Source: Candidatus Aminicenantota bacterium
Lineage (GTDB): Bacteria; Acidobacteriota; Aminicenantia; UBA2199
DNA length: 37,152 nucleotides
NCBI GenBank assembly: GCA_030610885.1
Contig: JAUWQW010000012.1
Coordinates: 1 to 37,152 of the forward strand
Direction of reading: 5' to 3'
Shown here: piece by piece, positions 16,574-24,096 of the stretch
Layout: the number at the start of each line of letters is the position of its first letter
Position numbering within the stretch: the stretch's first letter is position 1
Notes under the pieces: model-generated
Seen by the model: only the letters and a program-made list of their open reading frames with translations
Database searches by the model: none
Told to the model about the DNA's origin: nothing
Translations under genes and position numbers: made by a program

Positions 16574-17188
16574 ATGTCTGATAAAGAAAAAAAAATAGTA
16601 GATTCAGAAAATATTATTTTAGAAGAATATATGAAACCAGGAATATTGAGTTCTAAGTTCTGGCTTTCTTTTAGTTTTATTTCTATTTCAATTATTATTT
16701 TTCTTATTTTTAAATTCCATATTTTTAATAAGCCTATTACTGTTGAGGAGCTAAAATCCTCAATTCAAATTTCAGGAATTTCAAGTCAGTGGATTGTAAA
16801 TAAAAAGGTAAATGAAGATGATTTTAAGGGTATTATTTTAGTGCCTTACATCTCTTTTTATGTTAAAAATATTGGAGAAAGAGATTTGAAGCATATTTTT
16901 TTTCTTGGAGTTTTTAAGTTTGTAAATACAGGAAAGTTTATTGGTGATAACCTTAAAATGGTGTTGAAACAGCCTTTAAAACCAGGTCAAAAGAGTAAAA
17001 AGATCGAATTAGTTGCAGGATTTGGTTATAGAGCTTCTTCAAAAGAGGCATTTGAGCAAAATAAAAGAAATTGGGAAACCTCTTTGGTTGAGTTGTATAT
17101 GAAATCAAAGAATTCTAAACTGGTATTTTTGAAGTCCTTTTATATTAGTAAAAAGATAAGAGGAATGAATATTGATATTAAGATTTAA
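16574..17188 (+). CDS. Uncharacterised single-pass membrane protein
   Basis: I do not recognise this 204-residue protein. A charged cytosolic N-terminus of about 27 residues precedes one membrane helix (FWLSFSFISISIIIFLIFKFHIF, about 29-51). The rest is an outward-facing beta-rich domain with YISFYVKNIGERDLKHIFFLGVF and PGQKSKKIELVAGFGY, resembling generic FxLYD-like or other immunoglobulin-like sandwiches that decorate extracytoplasmic proteins. AGAGGG is about 11 bases before the ATG. It lies 26 bases upstream of the CitD-CitE fusion on the same strand, so it is probably the first gene of that operon. A sensor or accessory role is only a guess. Confidence 0.7.
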   Translation: MSDKEKKIVDSENIILEEYMKPGILSSKFWLSFSFISISIIIFLIFKFHIFNKPITVEELKSSIQISGISSQWIVNKKVNEDDFKGIILVPYISFYVKNIGERDLKHIFFLGVFKFVNTGKFIGDNLKMVLKQPLKPGQKSKKIELVAGFGYRASSKEAFEQNKRNWETSLVELYMKSKNSKLVFLKSFYISKKIRGMNIDIKI

Positions 17189-17214
17189 TAAGTATTTATT
17201 TCAGGAGGCTATGA

Positions 17215-18444
17215 ATGAATTTATCATATTCAGAAGCTGGTAATAAAGGCGAGAGGATAAGATCAGATTGCTGGGTTGGGATTAACTTAACCTCAGTGAA
17301 TGGAATAAAAATAGAGTTAAGAAGTAAGGTAAGTGCTATGTATGGAAATTCTATAATAGATTTGCTTAATGATATGATGGCTTTTTTCGAAATAAATAAT
17401 GCTGAGATTGAAATTGAAGATTCAGGAGCAATTCCTTTTGTTATAATGGCAAGAGTAGAATCAGCTGTTAGGAAATTAGGCCTTGATAAAGAGAAGAAAT
17501 ATTTAGAGGAAATGAAACACCCGGTGATTTCAAGTTCACGTAATAGATTAAGGCGTTCAAGGTTATATCTTCCTGGAGATCAACCAAAATTATTCTTAAA
17601 TGCAGCTATTCATAATGCAGATGGATTGATTCTTGATCTTGAAGATTCAGTTCATCCGGGTAAAAAAGATGATGCAAGAATTTTGGTTAGAAATGCTTTA
17701 AGATCAATGGATTTTATGGGTTCAGAAAAAATGGTTCGTATTAATCAGATTCCTTTAGGTTATAAAGATCTTGAAGAAGTTTTACCTCAGAAAATGGATC
17801 TTATTTTAGTACCTAAAGTTGAAAACCCGGAGCAGATTCAAGAGATTGATAAAAAAGTGGATGAAATTTTTTCAAGTATAGATTCAAAAAAAACAGGAGA
17901 TGTCTTCTTTATGCCAATTATTGAGAGTGCTCTTGGAACTATAAATGCATATTCAATTGCAAAGGCTTCAAAAAGAAATGTAGCTCTTGCTATTGGTCTG
18001 GAAGATTACACAGCAGATATTGGCACACAGAGAACAAATGAAGGTAAGGAAAGTTTTTTTGCAAGATCAATGGTTGTAAATGCTGCAAAAGCTGCTGAAA
18101 TACAGGCTATTGACACTGTTTTTTCGGATGTAAGTGATATGGATGGATTAAGAGAAAGTTCTATTGAGGCTAAATCTCTTGGTTTTGATGGGAAAGGCTG
18201 CATTCATCCACGTCAAATTGCTATTGTAAATAAGGCTTTTATTCCTGATGAAAAAGAGATTGAGAAAGCAAAAAAGATAGTTGTTGCATTTGAAAAAGCT
18301 GAAAAATTAGGGCTTGGAGTTGTGTCTCTTGGTAGTAAAATGATTGATCCTCCTGTTGTAAAACGAGCATTGAGAACTATTGAGATTGTGCGAAAAGAGG
18401 GAATTATCCCCGAGAATTGGAGGGATGAATATGAAAAAGTATGA
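17215..18444 (+). CDS. citE: Citrate lyase acyl-carrier (CitD) and beta (CitE) subunits fused
   Basis: 409 residues. Residues 1-95 look like CitD, the carrier protein of citrate or citramalate lyase (AGN...SDCWVGI, then IEIEDSGAIPFVIMARVESAVRKLG). From about 110 on it is CitE, the lyase subunit that cleaves citryl-ACP to oxaloacetate and acetyl-ACP: RSRLYLPGDQPK, DGLILDLEDSVHPGKKDDAR with the metal-binding acidic residues, MVRINQIP, LVPKVENPEQI, AIGLEDYTADIGTQRT and KGCIHPRQI. By ungapped alignment with E. coli and Klebsiella CitD (ESSD/ESGD), the prosthetic-group serine position is Arg16, with Ser17 next to it. AGGAGG lies six bases before the ATG. Overlaps citF by 14 nt. Citrate versus citramalate cannot be decided. 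Confidence 0.85.
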   Translation: MNLSYSEAGNKGERIRSDCWVGINLTSVNGIKIELRSKVSAMYGNSIIDLLNDMMAFFEINNAEIEIEDSGAIPFVIMARVESAVRKLGLDKEKKYLEEMKHPVISSSRNRLRRSRLYLPGDQPKLFLNAAIHNADGLILDLEDSVHPGKKDDARILVRNALRSMDFMGSEKMVRINQIPLGYKDLEEVLPQKMDLILVPKVENPEQIQEIDKKVDEIFSSIDSKKTGDVFFMPIIESALGTINAYSIAKASKRNVALAIGLEDYTADIGTQRTNEGKESFFARSMVVNAAKAAEIQAIDTVFSDVSDMDGLRESSIEAKSLGFDGKGCIHPRQIAIVNKAFIPDEKEIEKAKKIVVAFEKAEKLGLGVVSLGSKMIDPPVVKRALRTIEIVRKEGIIPENWRDEYEKV

Positions 18445-19993
18445 TGACATGGTAAAAAATGCTGTTGGGAGAATGGTCCCAGAAGAGATAAACGGGAAAC
18501 CTGCAATACCATTTAAAGGGTTAGGAAAATATATACCTGAGGGTCGGAAATATGCTCCTAAAATTTATTCTTCGGTTAATTATCCTGCTGATGGTAATAA
18601 ATTGGTCTCCAGCTTAAAGGAAGCATTAATAAAAGCAGGATTAAAAGATGGAATGGTTATTTCAACACATCATCATTTAAGAAATGGTGATTTAGTTGTA
18701 AACGAAATTTTTAAAATTGCAAGTGAAATGGGTATAAAGGATCTGATCTGGTTCCCTTCAGCATCATTTCCATGCCATGAACCTATTATTAAATATCTTG
18801 AAGATGAAACTATCCATCATATTGAAGGGAGTATGAACGGTCCTTTAGGAAGATTCTGTTCTGAAGGTAAGATGAAAGGTATTGCTGTTCTACGTTCTCA
18901 TGGAGGGCGTTATCAAGCAGTACAGGATGGAGAGGTGAAGATAGATATTGCTGTTCTTTCCGCTCCCACGTCTGATACTTTTGGAAATGCTAATGGTTTG
19001 AGAGGACCAGCAGCTTGCGGGTTACTTGGATTCGCACTTGCAGATTCTCAATATGCAGATAAAGTAATAATTGTCACAGATAATTTAGAACCATTTCCCT
19101 GTATTCCATGGCAAATTCAGGGGAATTATGTTGATTATGTTGTAAAAGTAGATACTATAGGTGATCCTTCTAAAATTGTTTCCGGAACGACTCGATTAAC
19201 AAAAAGCCCTGATAGACTTCTCATTGCAGAGATGTCTGCAAGATTTGTATTTGAAGCAGGAATTGTAAAAAATGGTTTTTCATTTCAATCAGGTGCAGGA
19301 GGAACATCATTGGCTTTTGCAGTATTCCTAAAGGAGATTATGAAAAGAAATGATATTAAAGCAAGGTTTGTAAGGGGAGGTTCAACTCAATATCTTACAG
19401 CAATGCTTGAACAGGGATTGACAGATTTTATTCTTGATGGCCAGACTTTTGATCTTGAAGGAGTACGTTCGATGAGAGATAATCCTTTTCATCAAGACAC
19501 AAGCCCATTTACAAGCTATAATTACCATGGAAAGGGAAATTTTGCTTCTATGATTGATGTAGTAGTATTGGGTGCAACTGAAGTTGATGTGAATTTTAAT
19601 GGAAATGTTGTTACTCATTCTGATGGTTATATGTTGCATGGAATAGGGGGGTGGCAGAATTGTCTTAATGCAAAATGTACAATATTGCCTATCCCTTTAT
19701 TTAGGGACCGTGTCCCAGTAATCAAGGATGAAGTAACGACTTTGTGTGGACCTGGTGAATTAATTGATGTGATTGTAACTGAAAGAGGAATAGCTATTAA
19801 TCCGATCCGCAAAGATTTAATTAAAAAGATGAAAGGTTCAAACTTGCCTATAAAGACAATTCATAAGTTAAAAGAAGAGGCTGAAAAAATGTGTGGAAAG
19901 CCTGAAAAACCAGAATTAGGTGAAGAAGTTGTGGCTGCTATTAAATGGGTTGATGGAACTATCATTGATATTGTAAGAAGAGTAATAGTATAG
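18431..19993 (+). CDS. citF: Citrate lyase alpha subunit (citrate:acetyl-ACP transferase)
   Basis: 520 residues from this start, normal for CitF, which moves the acyl carrier from acetyl to citrate (or citramalate) in the lyase complex. Family blocks include FKGLGKYIPEGRKYAPKI, STHHHLRNGDLVVNEI, GRFCSEGKMKGIAVLRSHGGR, LSAPTSDTFGNANGL and SFQSGAGGTSLAFAVFLKE. The ATG at 18431 is chosen because GGAGG (18419-18423) lies seven bases upstream, inside citE; the ATG at 18425 is too close to it. The ligase CitC and prosthetic-group enzymes CitX and CitG needed to activate the complex are not in the window. The gene ends ten bases from the convergent ftsX. Confidence 0.92.
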   Translation: MKKYDDMVKNAVGRMVPEEINGKPAIPFKGLGKYIPEGRKYAPKIYSSVNYPADGNKLVSSLKEALIKAGLKDGMVISTHHHLRNGDLVVNEIFKIASEMGIKDLIWFPSASFPCHEPIIKYLEDETIHHIEGSMNGPLGRFCSEGKMKGIAVLRSHGGRYQAVQDGEVKIDIAVLSAPTSDTFGNANGLRGPAACGLLGFALADSQYADKVIIVTDNLEPFPCIPWQIQGNYVDYVVKVDTIGDPSKIVSGTTRLTKSPDRLLIAEMSARFVFEAGIVKNGFSFQSGAGGTSLAFAVFLKEIMKRNDIKARFVRGGSTQYLTAMLEQGLTDFILDGQTFDLEGVRSMRDNPFHQDTSPFTSYNYHGKGNFASMIDVVVLGATEVDVNFNGNVVTHSDGYMLHGIGGWQNCLNAKCTILPIPLFRDRVPVIKDEVTTLCGPGELIDVIVTERGIAINPIRKDLIKKMKGSNLPIKTIHKLKEEAEKMCGKPEKPELGEEVVAAIKWVDGTIIDIVRRVIV

Positions 19994-20003
19994 ATTGTTT
20001 TTA

Positions 20004-20900
20004 TTAATTTTTAAAAAACTTTTTTAAGGAAAATAAAGAGGAAATTAATCCAATAATAGTTCCAAAAAAAAGTAATCTAATTAAGATTTTGAGAGGAATT
20101 TTTTTAAAACTTATAATTTCTTTAAGCATGTTTGAAATAAAATCTGAATAGGATGGAATTAGTTTTATTGAAATAATCAACAGAAATCCTGCTATTAAAC
20201 CCCCTAATAAGCCCATAAGAGCTCCTTCAATAATAAATGGAAATTTTATATACCAATCTGTTGCACCTACAAATTGTAGAATATCTATCTCTTCTTTTCT
20301 GTAAAGTATATTTAATTTTATTACATTGTAGATTATAAAAATTGAAACAAAGAACAGAATTCCGCTGAGGAAGATCCCAGTAATTGAAATAAATTTTTTT
20401 ATATACAAAACCTTCTTTGCCCAATCTATATTAACCTGTTTGCTTTCAATAATATCTGATTTTTCAATATCCTCTATAAAGGAGATTATTTTTGTTGTTA
20501 AATTTGATTCTTTTTGTTTGAACTTTATCTCAATCGAGGAAGGAAAAGGAGATTTGTCAAATTCTGAAAGTATGTATCTTAATTCCGGAAATTGAGCTAA
20601 AAAATTTGTTTCTGCTTCATCTCTTGACTTATAAATTATTTCATCTATAAGTAAACTCTCTTTTATCTTGCTGATTTGAGCTTTAATTTCTTTTTCTTTT
20701 ACATCATTTTTAAGATAAAATATGGCTTCAACATTCTTTGAAAAATTTTGTGTGAATATTTCAAGGTTATAAGAAATATAATTAAAAATTCCAAGAGTTA
20801 AGAGAGTAAAGCTAATAATTCCAAGGCATAAAAAATTTATTAGTTTATTTCTTAGTATATTATTAATTGCATTTATAAGTGACTTTTTTAATAAATCCAT
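20004..20900 (-). CDS. ftsX: Cell-division protein FtsX
   Basis: Membrane partner of FtsE in the divisome; in model bacteria it transmits ATP-driven changes to periplasmic peptidoglycan hydrolase activators. 298 residues with four membrane helices: one near 22-45, an extracytoplasmic domain (about 50-165, AIFYLKNDVKEKEIKAQI...FPSSIEIKFK), then three C-terminal helices including KEEIDILQFVGATDWYIKFPFIIEGALMGLLGG, the FtsX-family signature. Overlaps ftsE by 13 nt. No hydrolase or activator gene is adjacent. Confidence 0.92.
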   Translation of the reverse strand: MDLLKKSLINAINNILRNKLINFLCLGIISFTLLTLGIFNYISYNLEIFTQNFSKNVEAIFYLKNDVKEKEIKAQISKIKESLLIDEIIYKSRDEAETNFLAQFPELRYILSEFDKSPFPSSIEIKFKQKESNLTTKIISFIEDIEKSDIIESKQVNIDWAKKVLYIKKFISITGIFLSGILFFVSIFIIYNVIKLNILYRKEEIDILQFVGATDWYIKFPFIIEGALMGLLGGLIAGFLLIISIKLIPSYSDFISNMLKEIISFKKIPLKILIRLLFFGTIIGLISSLFSLKKFFKN

Positions 20901-21574
20901 TGTTGTTCTTCCATGCTTGGATATGAAACAAGGTTACCTTGCTTAAGTTCTATTGTTTTTTTTGTAAACATTTTTATAAGGTTATTGTCATGAGTTGCTA
21001 TTAAAACTGTAACACCATTATTGTTGATTTTTTCAAAAATTTTCAAGATTTCAATTGAAAGTTCTGTATCAAGATTTCCAGTTGGTTCATCTGCAATAAT
21101 TATTTTTGGGTTTCCAGCTATTGCTCTTGCTATTGCAACTCTTTGTTGTTCACCACCTGATATATGTGAGGTTATATAATTTTTTCTATGGTTTAACCCA
21201 ACAAGAGATAGACTGTTTTTAACCATTTTATCTATATAAGATTTCCTGTAACCTCTTACAACCAGTGGTATTGCAATATTCTCATAAACAGTACGGTTAT
21301 TGAGAAGTTTGAAATCTTGAAAAACAATCCCAATTTTTCTTCGCAGCCTATACAGTTTTTTCCTGGGGATTAGATTTATATTTACTGAATCAATTAAAAT
21401 TTGACCTTTTGTTGGCAACTCCTCCTTATAGATCAATTTTAAGAGTGTTGTTTTCCCTGCACCTGATGCTCCTGTTAAGAAATAAAATTCTCCACTTTCT
21501 ATAGATAGGTTAATATCATAGATTGCATAACTATCTTTTATATATTGTTTATAAACATGGTAAAATCCAATCAT
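20888..21574 (-). CDS. ftsE: Cell-division ATP-binding protein FtsE
   Basis: ABC-type ATPase (228 residues) of the FtsEX complex at the septum. Walker A GASGAGKT (35-42), signature ISGGEQQRVAIARAI, Walker B IIIADEPTGNLD and the ATHD H-loop are intact. FQDFKLLNNRTVYENIAIPLVVRGY is the FtsE-typical Q-loop stretch. The ATG follows the zinc-ribbon gene by 36 bases, and the stop lies within the start of ftsX, so the three form one minus-strand operon behind tRNA(CAT). Confidence 0.95.
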   Translation of the reverse strand: MIGFYHVYKQYIKDSYAIYDINLSIESGEFYFLTGASGAGKTTLLKLIYKEELPTKGQILIDSVNINLIPRKKLYRLRRKIGIVFQDFKLLNNRTVYENIAIPLVVRGYRKSYIDKMVKNSLSLVGLNHRKNYITSHISGGEQQRVAIARAIAGNPKIIIADEPTGNLDTELSIEILKIFEKINNNGVTVLIATHDNNLIKMFTKKTIELKQGNLVSYPSMEEQQWIY

Positions 21575-21610
21575 TTAACATCACCAGTTATCTCTTTTGG
21601 GGATTTCCTA

Positions 21611-22366
21611 TTAACAACTTTTGGCATCAATTTTTTGTGTTTGGTTTTTGCTATTTTCGTCTTCTGTTTTTTTAAACAAAATCCTCCCGCAAGTCTCGCA
21701 TGTAATAATCTTTTTATTTGAAATTATTTCACTTAGAAGTTGAGGTCTAATTTTCATATTACAAATTTCACAAAAAAAGGTTTCTACATATGAAACTGCT
21801 TTACCTAATTTTTTTGTAAAAAGGTTGGTGTAAATTTTCATGAGATTTTCTGGGATTTTAGATTGAATCTCAGATTTATGTATTGTTTCCTTTTTAAGTT
21901 TTATTTTTTGATACTCTAAATCTGTTGTAAAATCCTTTATTTTTTTATTGTAATCTTCAGCAATTTTATTATATTCGGATTCGTTTTCTCTTATTTCTTG
22001 CATAACTCCATCAGATTTAATCATTTTTTCAATAATCTTCTCTTCAATTGATGAAATAGAAGCTTCTTCATATTTGATCTCTGTTATGAAACCTTGATAT
22101 TCTTTGTTTGTTGTGGCCTTATTTAATTGTTCCTTCTTTTTACTTATCTTTTCTTTTGTTTGTAATATTTGTTTTTCTAATTCTTCTCTTTGTTTTTTAT
22201 TTTGCTCTAATTTAGTTCTTGTTTTCTGAACAATACTTGCTTTACTATCCCTTTCTTTTTCTAATTTTTTTATTTCAATTGGTATCTCTTTTAAGATATT
22301 TTCGATTCTTGCTATTATGTCATCTTGCTGCTGAAGTGTATATAATAGTTCTAAACCCTCTTTCAA
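21611..22366 (-). CDS. Coiled-coil protein with C4 zinc ribbon (DUF164 family)
   Basis: 251 residues. Residues 1-180 form a long antiparallel coiled coil (LLYTLQQQDDIIARIENIL..., with TTNKEYQGFITEIKYEE at the turn). The C-terminus carries two CxxC knuckles, FFCEICNMKIRP and ITCETCGRILF, the zf-RING_7/C4-type zinc ribbon of the DUF164 family. Proteins of this type are widespread and proposed to bind nucleic acid or act as chaperone-like scaffolds; the role is unsettled. The start is TTG at 22366, supported by AAAGGAG six bases upstream. It lies 24 bases behind tRNA(CAT) and may be cotranscribed with it. The last 20 residues are a polar tail. Confidence 0.85.
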   Translation of the reverse strand: MKEGLELLYTLQQQDDIIARIENILKEIPIEIKKLEKERDSKASIVQKTRTKLEQNKKQREELEKQILQTKEKISKKKEQLNKATTNKEYQGFITEIKYEEASISSIEEKIIEKMIKSDGVMQEIRENESEYNKIAEDYNKKIKDFTTDLEYQKIKLKKETIHKSEIQSKIPENLMKIYTNLFTKKLGKAVSYVETFFCEICNMKIRPQLLSEIISNKKIITCETCGRILFKKTEDENSKNQTQKIDAKSC

Positions 22367-22390
22367 AAAAGCTCCTTTACAAAGACAAAT

Positions 22391-22463
22391 TGGGCCTACC
22401 AGGATTCGAACCTGGAACCTACCGGTTATGAGCCGGTGGCTCTAGCCGTTGAGCTATAGACCC
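22391..22463 (-). tRNA. tRNA with anticodon CAT (elongator Met or Ile2)
   Basis: Read on the minus strand. The acceptor is GGGTCTA with TAGGCCC (one G-U) and discriminator A. The anticodon arm is ACCGG/CCGGT with loop CTCATAA (anticodon CAT), and the T-arm is CCAGG/CCTGG around TTCGAAT. The 1-72 pair is a normal G-C and the anticodon stem lacks the three G-C pairs of initiators, so this is not initiator tRNA. Elongator Met and lysidine-modified Ile2 cannot be separated by eye. CCA is not encoded. Confidence 0.93.
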
Positions 22464-22477
22464 ACAACTAATTATTT

Positions 22478-22506
22478 AGATTATCAAAATTAATCATATA
22501 TGTCAA
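22478..22506 (-). promoter_or_regulatory. Promoter of tRNA(CAT) and the zinc-ribbon-ftsEX operon
   Basis: On the minus strand TTGACA (22506-22501), 17 bases, then TAATCT (22483-22478). The expected start of transcription is about eight bases before the mature tRNA 5' end, a typical tRNA leader. Confidence 0.7.
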
Positions 22507-22667
22507 GTAGAAACATGAAATGTGAAATTAATAACATACTTAAAAAGTTAAATGTTGAGTAAAAAAAACTCAGATATAGATACTTCGCACTCTCTTTGTT
22601 TTTAATAATATCAATTAATTGTTATAATATAATGAGTAAAAGTTTTGACAAATAGGAGAAATAAAAT

Positions 22668-22943
22668 ATGGGCATTATTGAACAGAAAAAGATAATTTGT
22701 AAGTTTCGTGAAAAAGGGGCATGCTATGTTGATTTTGCAAAGTCCCTGGACGAATTACAAGTAGGTAATTCTCTGATTGTAAAACGACTTATAAAAAAAA
22801 GAGTGATTGTGAATGCAGGTGGAGAGACCTATTTTCTTGATGAGAGAGAGTTAATGAACTTTCGATTAAATAGAGTAAAATGGGGGATGAGTGCCCTCTT
22901 TTTAATTCTTATTATAATTTTTATATATTTGATGAAAAAGTAG
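22668..22943 (+). CDS. Small tail-anchored protein with winged-helix-like N-terminus
   Basis: 91 residues. The N-terminal 65 (IICKFREKGACYVDFAKSLDELQVGNSLIVKRLIKKRVIV then ETYFLDERELMNF) have the spacing of a small winged helix-turn-helix: helix, helix, recognition helix, beta wing. A C-terminal membrane helix follows (MSALFLILIIIFIYLM) ending in KK, so the protein would be tail-anchored in the inner membrane with the possible DNA-binding part in the cytosol. I do not recognise a named family. TAGGAGAAATAAAAT gives a usable ribosome-binding site, and TATAAT boxes lie at 22623-22633 about 40 bases upstream. Codon use matches the neighbours. Confidence 0.7.
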   Translation: MGIIEQKKIICKFREKGACYVDFAKSLDELQVGNSLIVKRLIKKRVIVNAGGETYFLDERELMNFRLNRVKWGMSALFLILIIIFIYLMKK

Positions 22944-23057
22944 AATAGGTAAATAAAGTATGGATGTATTAAAAATGGTAAAAACTTATTTTATTTATAT
23001 TTGAATTATTGTTGAAAATTGAATTCTTTTTTTATATTATTAAGAGGGAGGTAAAAA

Positions 23058-24050
23058 ATGGAAAGTATGACTCTTCCTATATGGGTTTTTTGGCTTCTTA
23101 TTATAGTTATTGTAATTCTTATTATTTTTATTCTAATCAGAGACAAGGGAGTAAGAAATGGCGTTAAGAATTTTTTTTCATTTATTACAAAAAAAATAAA
23201 GAGGGCAAGAATTAAAGGTAAAATAGATAAAGCAAAAGAGAAAAAGGAAATTCTTATAAGAAAACTTGGAGAAAGTATATGGGAAAAGGAAATAGATGTT
23301 TCCAATCTTGATAAAATAAAAGATGGACTTAAGAAATTAAAGGATGAGGAAAGAGAAGTATTGAATGAAATTGAAGATTTGAATTCGAAAATTGAGAAAT
23401 ACAAAGAAGATTTTGGTAATTTCAAGAAAAATCAGGAAATAAAAATTAAAGAGAATGAAGAGGAAAGAAAACCCTTTGATCTGGAATTTAAAGATATTCG
23501 AAATGAATTAAATAAAATAGAAAAGGATGTAAAGGAAGAAGAGAAGTTAAGTATAAGAAATGAGAAAGCTATTAAAAATACTGAGAAAGAAATTGAAAGA
23601 GTAGAAAAAGATGAGTACTTCTCTAATATAGAGAAGAAAACAAAGAAAGAGGAGATTGAAAAAAACATAAAGAAATTGAAAACTGAAGAGCCGGAAATAG
23701 TTAAAAAATTGGAGTCTTTAAATAAAGATAAAGAAATGTCTAAGAAAAAATTTGACGAAATTGAGTCTAAAATCAGTGAGTACAATGATAAAATAAAATC
23801 TCTTAAAGAAGAACAAAAAATAAAGAATAGGGAAATTGATAAAAGAATAAGTGATTTAGAAAAGAAAAAGAAAACTTTGGATACAAAAAAAAGAGAAATA
23901 GATAAACAAGAAGAGGATCTTTTTGAAAAAATAGGAAGAGAGGTTGTTGTTAATAGAGTAGATAATGAGGAGCTTTCGGATATTTATTCTCAGATTGATA
24001 ATATTGAAAAGAAGTTAATAGAACTTGAATCTAAAATTGAGGCTGAATAG
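23058..24050 (+). CDS. Membrane-anchored long coiled-coil protein
   Basis: 330 residues with no recognisable family. One N-terminal membrane helix (about 7-27, LPIWVFWLLIIVIVILIIFILI) is followed by a basic linker (FFSFITKKIKRARIKG) and then about 260 residues of almost unbroken Lys/Glu-rich coiled coil, ending IDNIEKKLIELESKIEAE. The basic residues after the helix put the coil in the cytosol. Cysteine appears absent. GGGAGG lies before the ATG. A scaffold or tether at the inner membrane fits the shape, but no partner is indicated. The coiled-coil composition makes similarity searches unreliable. Confidence 0.75.
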   Translation: MESMTLPIWVFWLLIIVIVILIIFILIRDKGVRNGVKNFFSFITKKIKRARIKGKIDKAKEKKEILIRKLGESIWEKEIDVSNLDKIKDGLKKLKDEEREVLNEIEDLNSKIEKYKEDFGNFKKNQEIKIKENEEERKPFDLEFKDIRNELNKIEKDVKEEEKLSIRNEKAIKNTEKEIERVEKDEYFSNIEKKTKKEEIEKNIKKLKTEEPEIVKKLESLNKDKEMSKKKFDEIESKISEYNDKIKSLKEEQKIKNREIDKRISDLEKKKKTLDTKKREIDKQEEDLFEKIGREVVVNRVDNEELSDIYSQIDNIEKKLIELESKIEAE

Positions 24051-24096
24051 AATTTGTGATAATTATTTTTTATTTAAAGAATTAAAATTAGTCTTT

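Noticed and set aside
20011-20027. TTAAAAAACTTTTTTAA palindrome between citF and ftsX as a terminator
   Set aside because: All stem pairs are A-T, it has no loop of usable size and it lies inside the last codons of ftsX, so a stable RNA hairpin is unlikely.
22219-22431. Open frame reading across the tRNA(CAT) gene on the plus strand
   Set aside because: It is antisense to the zinc-ribbon gene and the tRNA, has no ribosome-binding site, and its end is simply the tRNA complement translated.
23432-23785. Long minus-strand open frame opposite the coiled-coil gene
   Set aside because: Ser/Phe/Ile-rich translation is the expected mirror of Lys/Glu-rich codons. There is no ribosome-binding site and the sense gene has clear domain layout.
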